Positions 23,224 to 32,600 are shown, counted from the stretch's first letter. The stretch is 64,000 nucleotides of DNA from Thermothielavioides terrestris NRRL 8126 (GCF_000226115.1 NC_016457.1:8432001-8496000); one strand, 5' to 3'. Made by a program: numbers and translations. Notes: generated from the sequence alone by a model not told the origin.

Positions 23224-23300
23224 CAGCTCCTGTGATGAGCCACAGCAGGTGTTGGAAATGAGCCTGGTCAGCCCTCCAATACCTGGTACCGGCATTTTCT
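23224..23300 (+). pseudogene. RNA unit 4, lacking its D box
   Basis: GCTCC (23226-23230) and C box GTGATGA (23232-23238) are intact and GAGCCTGGTCAGCCCTC is present, but compared with unit 5 about 14-15 bases holding the D box and the GGAGC half-stem are missing just before the shared flank TTTTCTCGAG. Probably a dead copy. Confidence 0.6.
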
Positions 23301-23354
23301 CGAGTTCAGCTTTCAGTCGGTCACCGCCATTTTTCTTTTACTGTACACTGTACT

Positions 23355-23430
23355 GAGCTCCGATGATGAGCCAAGTCTGGGAACAGGGCTGGGTACCCCT
23401 CGGATTCCTGGACCTACTTCTGAGGAGCAG
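23355..23430 (+). ncRNA. C/D-type RNA unit 5
   Basis: GCTCC (23357-23361), C box ATGATGA (23363-23369), D box CTGA (23420-23423), GGAGC (23424-23428). The internal hairpin is AGGG with CCCT, but the loop reads CTGGGTA rather than CTGGTCA. It is one half of a 139-bp tandem duplication with unit 6. Confidence 0.65.
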
Positions 23431-23493
23431 CATTTTTCTCGAGTTCAGCTTTCAGTAGGTCGCCTCCAGTTTTCTTTTCCTATACACTGCACT

Positions 23494-23569
23494 GAGCTCC
23501 GATGATGAGCCAAGTCTGGGAACAGGGCTGGTCAACCCTCGGATACCTAGACCTACTTCTGAGGAGCAG
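23494..23569 (+). ncRNA. C/D-type RNA unit 6
   Basis: GCTCC (23496-23500), C box ATGATGA (23502-23508), D box CTGA (23559-23562), GGAGC (23563-23567). Internal hairpin AGGG-CTGGTCAA-CCCT. The spacer and unit repeat those of unit 5 at a 139-bp period. Confidence 0.7.
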
Positions 23570-23641
23570 ATGATCTACGGAACCAGTCGTTCCTCCAGTT
23601 TTTGTTCCCAATCGATGGCAAGCCCGTCCTTTCACCGAGTC

Positions 23642-23717
23642 TCGCTAGTGTGAGATCCAGGTGCCAGAAATGGGCCTGGTCAGCCCATTAATACCTAGCA
23701 CCTATGTCTGAGTAGCA
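23642..23717 (+). ncRNA. C/D-type RNA unit 7, diverged C box
   Basis: The C box position reads GTGTGA, one base short of the consensus. D box CTGA is at 23708-23711. The terminal stem has changed on both sides: GCTA (from 23644) with TAGC instead of GCTCC with GGAGC. The internal hairpin is a perfect TGGGC-CTGGTCA-GCCCA. Confidence 0.5.
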
Positions 23718-23787
23718 GATGGCCTGTTACTCGCACCAGTCGTTTTCTGATTTTGATTCCCAGTTGATGCTTGTCTCTGTTAGAATT

Positions 23788-23857
23788 CCGCTCCTGTGAT
23801 GAATCAGGTGTTTGGGGAGACCTGGTCAGCTCTCCAACACCAACTGCTGAGGAGCAG
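23788..23857 (+). ncRNA. C/D-type RNA unit 8
   Basis: GCTCC (23790-23794), C box GTGATGA (23796-23802), D box CTGA (23847-23850), GGAGC (23851-23855). Internal stem GGAGA with TCTCC around a CCTGGTCAGC loop. At about 70 nt it is the shortest unit. Confidence 0.7.
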
Positions 23858-23890
23858 GGAATCTAGTCGTTCCTTCGATTTCGCGGAACT

Positions 23891-23964
23891 CAGCTCCTAT
23901 GATGAGCCAAGTCATGGAACAGGGCTGGTCAACCCTTTGATTCCTGACACCTTCTGAGGAGCAG
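23891..23964 (+). ncRNA. C/D-type RNA unit 9
   Basis: GCTCC (23893-23897), C box ATGATGA (23899-23905), D box CTGA (23954-23957), GGAGC (23958-23962). Internal hairpin AGGG-CTGGTCAA-CCCT. It begins only about 34 nt after unit 8. Confidence 0.7.
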
Positions 23965-23998
23965 ACAGAGGACTGCTCAACCAATTGTAGCTTTATTC

Positions 23999-24019
23999 TT
24001 TTTTTTTTTTTTTTTTTTT
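23999..24019 (+). repeat. Poly-T tract of 21 bases
   Basis: An uninterrupted T run in the spacer between units 9 and 10. It could be a pyrimidine tract or simple slippage. Confidence 0.9.
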
Positions 24020-24125
24020 CTGGCGTTTCCCTGACGACATTCATCTGTCTGACTTGGGGACGTCGCTCCTAATATTCCACCATGTTTCTTTCCCTCATCA
24101 CGATTATATTTCCAGCCTTTTCGCC

Positions 24126-24225
24126 CCGATGCCGATGATGAATTCAAGGTGTGCAGCAACAAGTGCCAGAGGGCTGGACTGGTCAACCCCCTCTGTGACA
24201 GCTCACACATTGTCTGAGGCATCCT
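24126..24225 (+). ncRNA. C/D-type RNA unit 10
   Basis: Terminal stem is a perfect GATGCC (24128-24133) with GGCATC (24218-24223), different from the other units on both sides. C box ATGATGA (24135-24141), D box CTGA (24214-24217). Internal stem AGAGGG with CCCTCT around a loop with ACTGGTCAACC. Confidence 0.7.
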
Positions 24226-24239
24226 GCAAGCGCGCAGTA

Positions 24240-24272
24240 CCCCCACAAGGCTGTCTTGAGCGCTTGTGGGGG
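24240..24272 (+). other. Perfect 10-bp hairpin between RNA units
   Basis: CCCCCACAAG pairs with CTTGTGGGGG across a 13-nt loop. A second small hairpin CGAGGC-AC-GCCTCG follows near 24279-24292. It could be a processing signal for the precursor. Confidence 0.55.
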
Positions 24273-24307
24273 GGCTGTCGAGGCACGCCTCGGCACCCCT
24301 CCACGGG

Positions 24308-24450
24308 TTGCTCCCATGACGAACTCCCTTGTGCAGCAAGTAGCGTGGAGACCAGGTAGCCTCTTGTGTTAGCAGGGGAATTGGGTCAACCCCTGTGAAG
24401 CCGGAGACCAGGCTCCGCACGAAAGCTCACAAGCTTTCTCAGGCATCAGC
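24308..24450 (+). ncRNA. C/D-type RNA unit 11, degenerate
   Basis: C-like ATGACGA follows GCTCCC. The 3' end resembles unit 10 (CAGCTCACA then TCTNAGGCATC), but the D box reads CTCA. AGGGG pairs with CCCCT around a loop with TGGGTCAA. The terminal half-stems no longer match. Probably a decayed relative of unit 10. Confidence 0.35.
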
Positions 24451-24453
24451 TGA

Positions 24454-24520
24454 TGTCAATGATGAGAACCTTCCCCAGGCTTAGTGGTCTGGAGGAGGCT
24501 GGAACAATTTCCGAGGACAC
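24454..24520 (+). ncRNA. C/D-type RNA unit 12, doubtful
   Basis: TGTC and GACA flank C box ATGATGA (24459-24465) and a D-like CCGA (24511-24514). A CCAG/CTGG hairpin lies between, with TGGT in the loop. One D-box mismatch and a short stem keep confidence low. Confidence 0.3.
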
Positions 24521-24782
24521 TCTATCTCTACAGCACGCGTTGTCACTTCACCCTCTCACTCTTCCCCAGCATCTTTACCTCACAACAACCCTCCCATCAC
24601 CCTTCCCCAGCATCTTTATGCATCCTTTTTCCTTTGTCTTTGCATTTTTGCGGACCCCACATGGCTTGGGAAGGAGCGTGATCCGACTCAGGCCATGTGT
24701 TCTTTTGTATTTCCTAGCTCACTCCCTCGCTCCCTCTCGTTCCTACCCATCCCTCCTTCCCATGTGTTTGTTTCGACCTCCC

Positions 24783-24940
24783 CCTCCAATGATGACTCGG
24801 TCCTTGTGCGGCGCGGAAGGAGGTGGTCGGCCTAGAAGCACCGCACTGCAGTTCTTCTGGTGCCAAGTGGTGCCAGAAACAGGAGCTGTTGGCTCTCCGG
24901 TTCCATTGGTCAGCGGAGGGTCAGGACATTCTGAGGAGTT
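24783..24940 (+). ncRNA. C/D-type RNA unit 13, long class
   Basis: CTCC with GGAG terminal stem, C box ATGATGA (24789-24795), D box CTGA (24931-24934). First hairpin GTGCGG with CCGCAC holds TGGTCG. Second hairpin CTCCG with CGGAG holds TTGGTCA. Between them, TTCTGG pairs with CCAGAA in a third hairpin. Confidence 0.55.
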
Positions 24941-25293
24941 CAATAGTGTTGCTTTCTCATGGCCCAATGCTGGTAACCTAGCCATTATGGGTGTTACCCG
25001 GGGCTTCATTAGTTCTTTTCGTCCCTTCCCCTATGTCTTTTTGTTCCGGCTGAGGCCTGCTGTCTTGTTCCTTTTTCGTTATTACCTACCCTCTTGACAC
25101 CATCTCCATTACCTTCTTTCCATCATATGGAGGAGCTGAGAAGAGAGCATTTTTCCCCTCGAGGAGTGGAGGCCTGCTCGGGTTCACAGCATCTGACATG
25201 ATGAACGACTCATCCCTAATCTCATTCTGCCTTCCCATCTTCAACTTTCTTTCATTCATGAACTGGATGCCTCCTATTCTACACGCCTTTGAG

Positions 25294-25426
25294 CGGCTCC
25301 GATGATGAACACTGCTGCGATGCCGAGAAGTGGCTGGTCACCCTTCGAAAGGCACGCCCGCCCGAGCCCGGTGGGCTGGTCACCCCGGAGCGAATGGGTG
25401 AGGGTTGGCAGCATTCTGAGGAGCAA
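25294..25426 (+). ncRNA. C/D-type RNA unit 14, long class
   Basis: GCTCC (25296-25300), C box ATGATGA (25302-25308), D box CTGA (25416-25419), GGAGC (25420-25424). Two CTGGTCA loops: GAAGTGG-CTGGTCA-CCCTTC and GGG-CTGGTCA-CCC. Confidence 0.65.
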
Positions 25427-25449
25427 AGGTTTTCACCAAGTTTAATTTT

Positions 25450-25509
25450 CACGCTTGGATCTATCACGCTTGGATCTATCACGCTTGGATCTATCACGCT
25501 TGGATCTAT
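25450..25509 (+). repeat. 15-bp tandem repeat, four perfect copies
   Basis: CACGCTTGGATCTAT four times in the spacer between RNA units 14 and 15. Confidence 0.95.
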
Positions 25510-25549
25510 GTCTCTCAAAGTTCTTTTGGATTGTTTTCCCTTTTAAGAA

Positions 25550-25692
25550 TGGCTCCTGTGATGAGCAATCCCTCGCCGAGGAAGTGGCTAGTCACCCTTC
25601 GCAAGGCGAGCGATGCCAGGCCTGCCCAAGGTCCCAGAGGACTGGTCACCCCTGTGCGAACCAGTGGCGGTTGGCATTTTTCTGAGGAGCAA
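25550..25692 (+). ncRNA. C/D-type RNA unit 15, long class
   Basis: GCTCC (25552-25556), C box GTGATGA (25558-25564), D box CTGA (25682-25685), GGAGC (25686-25690). The first loop reads CTAGTCA in a GAAGTGG/CCCTTC stem, the second CTGGTCA in an AGG/CCT stem. Confidence 0.65.
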
Positions 25693-25775
25693 CGGTATTT
25701 TCACCGGTTCATGATTTTCACTCCCAGATCTGTGTTTTTTCAAGTTCTACCCAGAATCGTCTTCCCCTCTAAGAA

Positions 25776-25951
25776 TGGCTCCTATGATGATTGCGTTGTC
25801 AAGAAGTGGCTGGTCACCCTTCAATTTGCACGCAAGGTAGCCAGATACGGGCTGGTCCTGGTCTGGTTATCCTGCCATACCTGCCTAAGGTCCCAGTGGG
25901 CTGGTCATCCCTGTGCGATCCCGTGGCGGTTGGCAATACTCTGAGGAGCAA
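25776..25951 (+). ncRNA. C/D-type RNA unit 16, long class
   Basis: GCTCC (25778-25782), C box ATGATGA (25784-25790), D box CTGA (25941-25944), GGAGC (25945-25949). Two CTGGTCA hairpins; the second stem is CAG-T-GGG with CCC-TG. Close paralogue of unit 17. Confidence 0.65.
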
Positions 25952-26022
25952 TGTTTTTATCCGGTTTATGATCCGTCTCGCTTTGAGTTTCTCTCTTGCA
26001 ACAATGACTTCTCCCCTGAAAG

Positions 26023-26201
26023 TCGCTCCGATGATAACCATTGCGTTGCCAAGAAGTGGCTGGTCACCCTTCAAATGGCACGCAAGGTAGCCAGATACGG
26101 GCTGGTCCTGTTCTGGGTATCCTGCCAAACCTGCCTAAGGACCCGGTGGGCTGGTCACCCCCGTGCGAACCGGTGGCAGTTGGTAGCATTCTGAGGAGCC
26201 G
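26023..26201 (+). ncRNA. C/D-type RNA unit 17, long class
   Basis: GCTCC (26025-26029), C box ATGATAA (26031-26037, one mismatch), D box CTGA (26191-26194), GGAGC (26195-26199). Two CTGGTCA hairpins. The second stem reads CGG-T-GGG with CCC-CCG, a paired change relative to unit 16. Confidence 0.6.
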
Positions 26202-26388
26202 TTGCACTTTAATGAGGGGTTTTTGTTTTTTTCTTGTTCTTCTGCTCTGTTTCTTTTCTTTGCTTGTGCTTGCTACCAGGGTTCAAGTGTGCCCTCTAGA
26301 AGGCTAATTTGGAGCAGCATGCTCAAACTGTCCGTCCATGTGGCCGCGTCAAGGACAGGCCGACACACTGGAGGATGCCTGGACACAA

Positions 26389-26470
26389 GGCCGATGATGA
26401 GACAGGGACCATTCAAACGCATGCTCGGCGAGCTTGCATAATGATGGAAACTCTGTCAGTCTCTGAGGTC
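26389..26470 (+). ncRNA. Canonical-looking box C/D snoRNA candidate
   Basis: C box ATGATGA (26394-26400), D box CTGA (26463-26466), terminal GGCC with GGTC (one G-U), and an inner TGATGG that could be a C' box. It lacks the CTGGTCA hairpin, so it may be an ordinary guide snoRNA at the end of the array. The rRNA target is not identified. Confidence 0.5.
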
Positions 26471-26559
26471 ACAGTGGGGTTGGCTCAAGCAAAACAAATG
26501 AGTGAGGTGGTGTTACTTATTGGCACTACTTAGAGGCTTCATTTTTCTGATTCGAAGAA

Positions 26560-26589
26560 GTGACCCAGTGATGTGGGGCACTGGGTTAC
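26560..26589 (+). other. 11-bp hairpin downstream of the array
   Basis: GTGACCCAGTG pairs with CACTGGGTTAC (one G-U) across an 8-nt loop. A second hairpin GCTAGT-TAC-ACTAGC lies near 26650-26664. They may mark the 3' end of the non-coding transcript. Confidence 0.4.
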
Positions 26590-26600
26590 GAGAGCGAGGC

Positions 26601-29600
26601 CTGGGAAGCCGAACTCTCTTGTTGACATTGACAGCCAAGGCGATTAACAGCTAGTTACACTAGCATGTTCGGCGCATGGGGGCTAAGATAGCGAGGAGGG
26701 GCGCCACACGTGGGGGGCGCAAGTTCTGAACCTCGGGGTCTGTGATGACACGACGGTACCTGTTCTGAGAGATGTGGCAAACGCCTATTCTCGATGACCT
26801 AAAAAAAGGAGTCTGAGACCCCCAGACATCTTTGTCTGCCTTTCTTCAATATGAATTTGGGAGCAAGCCCGAGAGAGCACTTGGAGCGGATAGAGTTGGA
26901 GAATCAGCAGAAGAATCTGACGAACCTCGACTCAGATTCATTGCCTACCCCGTTTCTTCTACTGTGACTTCGTTTGCTTGAAGTATGTTAGCAGCAGACC
27001 GGGATGAACCTGCACATCCCAATGACACAATCAGAAGGGATCCATTGAACAGAATGGCCCAAACCCTCAATTATATCAGTTTCCAGCCTTGATACTGGGT
27101 CCTTCCAGATCTAGAAATATGAAAACTGGCACGAGGGTTTGCAGCAGCCAAGGAGTTGTGGGACAACGACAATTGCACGGCCAATCGCTCATGTACCATC
27201 CCCAAGGCTGCACAAACTTCGGAGACATACACAGCATATGCATTCCAAGGCAAGCTTTACAACCGCATGATGATATGGACTTCCTAGGTCGGGGCAAAGA
27301 TGCACGTCTGCCTGGTCCCGGCTCCATTCCTCTCGACTCCAGCAAGCGCAAGGCTCTAAAGAACGCTTGGTTACTTTGCCTCCCGAAAAGGTCGTCTACG
27401 AAAAAAGTCGAGAGACGACTCGCCTATGCAAGCATAGCCACTGGACTGGTGGAATATAAGGCAACCAGCGATGAGACCGATGGCAAAGCTTTCCATATGT
27501 GAGTCACAGAAGAAAAGGGGAAGGGGCAAGCTGCTCAGCATGACCTTCAACGACTGGACGCTGTGGCAGCACAGGCAAAGACCTATCGCAGCGCCGACTG
27601 TCTCCGCTGGGAAGGAGAAGGCCAATGTAAATCGCTCCCGACAGGCAGCCTTCCTGACGACACATCCCTTCGCGAACTTCAGGCAACACGGTGATACTCG
27701 AAAATGCTCGATTTGTAAATACGCCCCTTCTCCGTGGCACAAGCAAGGGGTCCATGCCACCTATCACGAAGCTTAATTCAACTTCTCGAAGGCAACCAGA
27801 GCTTCGATTGAGTCCCGTGACAGGCTGCCTCCGATGCTGGTGCGACAACTTCTGTCCTATCATCACAGGCGTACAAAATGGGCAGCACACAGCCCTACGC
27901 TCCAAAGGGTGAAGAAAGCTCACAGTGCGCTGGCACGGTGCTGGAAGGAGCAGCCACTCGGCGTGAAACCTAACCACAAGAGCCCAATCTGTGATCAAGA
28001 CCTTCCGGAGAGGCGTGGGGATATCATGGTTCGAGAAGGCTCGGTCACTGCAGTGCCTCGATTTGACCGACTTCAGTCAGGACGGAGTGACTTCACCAGA
28101 AAAGTGAGGCAACCCGGGTACCAGTGGACAGGAAACGCAGAGGATGATATCTCGTCGACGGAAGGACGACGCAATCAGGGGAAGCAGAACCATCGGGACA
28201 ACGGATAACGGCCGCGGTCGGCATCCGACCTCATCGATGGAAGCCGAGATGGCAGCCCTTAGATGGCGCAAACCGGCCAAGAAGTGTCGCATCTGGACAA
28301 CACCGACGCATGATCGGCGCGAGAGGTGGCAACGCAGATAAGGAGACGGAAGCAAAAGGAAGCAAGGCACCAAGGTGTCTGCAGGAACCAGCCCACACTC
28401 CCTTGTTGTCGGGCGGCAAGGCATCGCCGACCAAGACGGGCGGAACGGAACGGCTGGTGCCTGAGCGCCGCATAGGGTGAACGCACACCCATCGGATGCC
28501 CTGCTCCCTCGTCCCCAAGGCCCGCGCCAACGAGCCCGGCCATACCCATACCCCCATACCCCCGAGTCAAGGTCAGGAAAACCAGACAAGCGGATCATCT
28601 GCGAGAAAGCAGCGGAATCGTCCGGGCAGAGGCAGATGCCCTCCTGGAAAACTACCAGACGGAAGCAGCCCTCCTGCCCCGGCCACCCAATCTCAGCCGC
28701 CGGATAACACATGAGGTGAACAACACACCGCCTCCCTCGAGGGAAGAGGCAGGGGAGGCGTGTGAGTCACCGACAAGGGCGCGCTGCGGGTCGTGCGGAA
28801 CCGGTGGGACGGGGATGGATGCGTCTTTGGTGCAAGAGTGAGTGAGTTTGCATTATCGCCGAGGCTGCCTGTCGCCACGGCTCATCCTCGGAGGACCTTA
28901 GTTCCTTCCACTCATTCATCGTGTTGGTAAACAGTCAGCGGTTGTTTGACGGTGAAGACTTCTCCATCAGCAACAAGCCGAGGACGATCCGGGAGCTACG
29001 ACGCCGTGATGTTGATCCCGTGACCACGCTCAGGTCCGCGCGCAGCGCCAGAGCTGGAGCGGTGAGTCAACTACTTCGGCTTGGCATGGCGATGGCAACT
29101 GTCGTGTCGATGGGGAAGGGAAAGAAGGGCTGCTTGGCCTCCCTGAATTCGTGGAGAGTCTTTTCCCAGCCACACAAGGCGGTATCGTTAGGGCAGGGTC
29201 CATATTGCGGCCTAAGGAGTCCGTGAACGGAGAGCATGCATGGCCGAGGGGTGCCATTAGAAACGCTGAACAGGTCAAGTTTGCACAGAAGATAAGTGAC
29301 GTAGGCAGCATCGAGACATGCAGGTAATCTCCATCGACTGTGGTACCCGCTCGCTCGCTCTGCTGCTGCCGGTTCTCGTCGCAGGAGCGGGTGCTCGTGG
29401 ATCAGTTGTTGGGCAAAACCGAACGGTGCCTGATTTGGGCCGAAGTTCATGTGTATTCCGTTGTGCACGGAGGATTCCGTTGAAGCTGGTGGACCCTGCA
29501 ACGTTTTCGGAAGGGAACAAAAAGGAACTCTGAAGAAGGGCTGGTCCTTGCACTCGCCACACGGCCCATCAGGACCTGAAAAGGTCTGGACAAACGATAG

Positions 29601-32600
29601 GGCAAATCATGGACGCTGCCGGGCTCGGCTTGTGGGGACATTTCCAAACCTACAGAGTGACAGGGGCAACGGCCGAGCCACCATGTGGCTTTCACCGAGC
29701 AGGACCCAGATTCTCGGGATCAGGCTTAGCCAGGTTGAGCCTGAGGCTTGCAGGCCGGCCCGGACGGATTAGTGGACCCGGACCCTTCCTTGAACGCTCT
29801 GACCACCAGTCTAACCCTGCCCGGCCATGCCCCTGTTCTGTCGTCGCACAGGAGGCTCTCGGTGCATTGGCGTTCTGCACTGCGATGCGCTTCCGCTGCG
29901 TGACACCGTGCCGTCGGAAAATCGCACTCACAATGTTGCGCTATACTAGCTCCGCTGGGATAGGGGAGGCAAGGAAAAGGGCTCGGAACAAGTGCATTGC
30001 AAAACGCACCATTGCGAACTTAGGGTCCAGTATCCCCAACCTCGAGGTTCTGCAGGTTGACTGGTCAACATCCTGCGGAGTACGGAATCACCGGTCCATA
30101 CAGCCCTCCTTTTCCAAGGAATGCGCATCGAAGAGGAGACGAAACCCGTCGCGTGCCGCTGACGAATATTCCATACTGCACGGTCCATTCTGCGATCAGC
30201 TCCTTATTGGCCGTGGCATGTCCATCGAGGACTCCAACTTGGGGTTTTGCCGAATGGACGTTGGGGCGGCGGTTCCGGGCCATCTGACCGGCAGCGCTGC
30301 GCCGTAGCAGCCTCGTTGCGGCGCACTGCGAAACCGTTCTTCCCGACTGGTCCGATCGAGAAGCAGAAGGAGGGGCAGCTGAGCCCTCCGAGTAACAACG
30401 TCCGCGCACTTCAGTTGGCAGGAGTTCAGATCGGTTGGTTACACGGAGAAGAGCGAGGTGTAAGAGCTTCCCACCGTGTGCTACAACGCGGGAATACTCG
30501 ATCGACACGGCGAAAGCAGACTTCGCCCGGCATGGCTGATGGTGGCCTGGCGAAAATGGGCCCGCGCGGGGTGTTTTGCTTCCGTGTTTTGGTCGCCCCT
30601 CCTCTCGAAATGAGGGTCCTGTGGCACATGCGGCCGTCGGGTCGCGTCGCCCTGTCTTCCGTCTTCCCTATCCGTAGTTATTCCGTACTCTGGGTAACTG
30701 CACAATCTCGACTCCCAGCGGACATGTCCCAACCTCAGACCTCATCCGCCTGGGTTTCCGACGCCCCTTGCCTCCTCCGGTTATCGGTGAGGTTGACCGT
30801 TCGCCGTTCTTCTCTCATCTTCCGCCATCGCCCACCGGCCGGGACGGCATTGGACAGAAATACCGTCAAATTTCGCATTTTGTCCAGAATCTTGTGCGCA
30901 ATGCGCTACGTCAGAGGGCCTGTCCAGGGGGCCGGCGTATGAGGCGCTGCCGCGCGTCGCTTGCTGCCCCATTCCTGGCATGAGCACCTGCACCGTCCAT
31001 GCACACCCCTGCGGGCCCATAGGGCTTAGGAGTGTCGGTGAAGGCCAGAACGGCAGCGAGGTCGGTTGATTGTCGGTTGGTGTTATCCCCAGCCTGCTTC
31101 AAGCAGCTTCAAGCTATCATAAGCTGTGGGAGGAGCAAGGGAAGAAGGGCTTTGCGGAGGGAGGGAGCGCCTGCATTCATTCACCTTCGCCAGTGTGGAT
31201 CCCCGCGGACCGATGGAGAGGCTGCATAGCGAGAGCATTGGTTGCGTTCCGTCCGCTGGCAGCCCGCCGTCTCCAATCGGGGGCCGAGACTCTGCATCCA
31301 GGAACCTTCCGGCGGCCGCCATTGGCCACGCTGCGGATAAGGTCCAAAACGGCCGGTTCACATTGGACATCAACGCAGCAGACCATGGCTCTCAGCGACC
31401 CATTAGGGCACCAAAACTCATCCGCCTTCGGCTCTATGGCATTCACCCCCATGTGTGACTCACAGCTGTCGGAGGCAGTCTGGATGGAGTTCTTCGTTTC
31501 TCTCCTCCTCGTGGTTTGCCCTTGGCCAAGTGGAAAAGCACTCCGGCAGGGAAAATTTTTCTCGCTACGGAGAGCCAGGATTAGCGGACGGAAAGCCAGG
31601 ATTACGGAGAGCCAGGAAGGGAGGAATGGACCAAAGCGGGAAGGTGACCAGGGGTTTGATCAAGGTGTCTGAAAAGCTTCACCTGGGTGGCCAGCAAGGT
31701 AACCGACGGCCAACGTTCACGGTAGGGGTGCGCGTGCATTCTGGAAGAGAACGATCCATGGCTGGAGTCGCCAAGTTAGCCAAGACCCAAGTCACTTCAG
31801 AGGAGACGCTGAAAGCGACAGAGGCGTGTGCCCCACTGATGGCGCTAGTGAAAGTGTCAAGGGCAAGCCTTGGAGATGTTGAGTTCGCTTGATGCCCCTT
31901 TTCAGAATGACCAGGCTGTCTGATGGGTTGACCCGCCGTAATGGACGTATCGCCCACCCGGACCGATTTTTGTTGACTGTGTCCCAACACTGTATGGGCC
32001 TTCGAGTTGCTCGGCCGAGGCCAAGGTGAGCGGGAAGAAAAGCACACCGAAGGCCCCGGGCTTCACTAGTGTCGTAGTTGGTAGTATTCCGTAATGTGAG
32101 CCGCTCCCGCCACGCCAGAGATGAAGCTCGCCTCGGGTTGGGGAAGAATTGGGGAAGTTTACGTGGGCCTCGGCTGCCTGTTGTGTTGTGGTTTCTCGCC
32201 TCTCATGAGAGAAGCCCTCCTCGTCCACCGGGACAAAGAGGCCACCGACCGAGTCTAAGAGCACGCCTGTCAGTGGCAAGATGCGTCGTTCTCGGTCATC
32301 CACCGCCAAGGACTGCAAAGTCGCTGGCTGGTTGGAGGCTGGGCGAGACGACCCTCCTTTTCACTTCACGCGGGATCTCGGTACCGGCGGAATGATCGTC
32401 AGCAAACGGCTTGCTCGGCAGGCAGCATTTGTGGGTGGATTACTAGGTAGTACTTTGCCGTCAGATGAAGCGGAAGGATGTCTGATCCCGTGCTTCGCGT
32501 TATTGCCGAAGCAAGACTGTCGACCGTTGGTGCTTTGGCTCGGCGTCCTCGACAGGACTGAGCATTGCGTGGTTCTCAGATGCATCCATGCAAGTTAGGT

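Larger units (their letters stand above)
20600..26600 (+). ncRNA. Probable spliced, polycistronic non-coding host transcript of a C/D-type RNA array
   Basis: Direction is taken from splice-like signals and from the orientation of all RNA units inside. Donor GTAAGC at 20639 and acceptor CCCCAG ending 20755 bound a 117-nt intron. A 13-nt exon (20756-20768) is followed by donor GTAAGT. Further on, acceptor ACTAG ending 21647 (branch GCTAAC) and donor GTAAGT at 21692 bound a 44-nt exon. A pyrimidine tract ending CTACCAG at about 26280 looks like a last acceptor. No ORF across the exons is convincing. Units inside are as little as about 35 nt apart, too close for one intron each, so some must be cut from a shared precursor. 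Ends and exon structure are inferred. Confidence 0.5.

Noticed and set aside
25191..25206. CTGA immediately followed by ATGATGA in the array.
   Set aside because: The order is D then C, and no D box follows within 200 nt; no GGTCA hairpin nearby.
26742..26768. GTGATGA and CTGA in the order of a C and D box.
   Set aside because: Spacing of about 17 nt and no flanking stem; probably chance.
27089..27502. Plus-strand ORF of 137 residues considered as a retrotransposon fragment.
   Set aside because: No reverse transcriptase, integrase or gag motif could be recognised, and no long terminal repeats are visible.
30057..30076. GTTGACTGGTCAAC palindrome containing CTGGTCA outside the array.
   Set aside because: No C or D box or terminal stem around it; the word alone occurs by chance.
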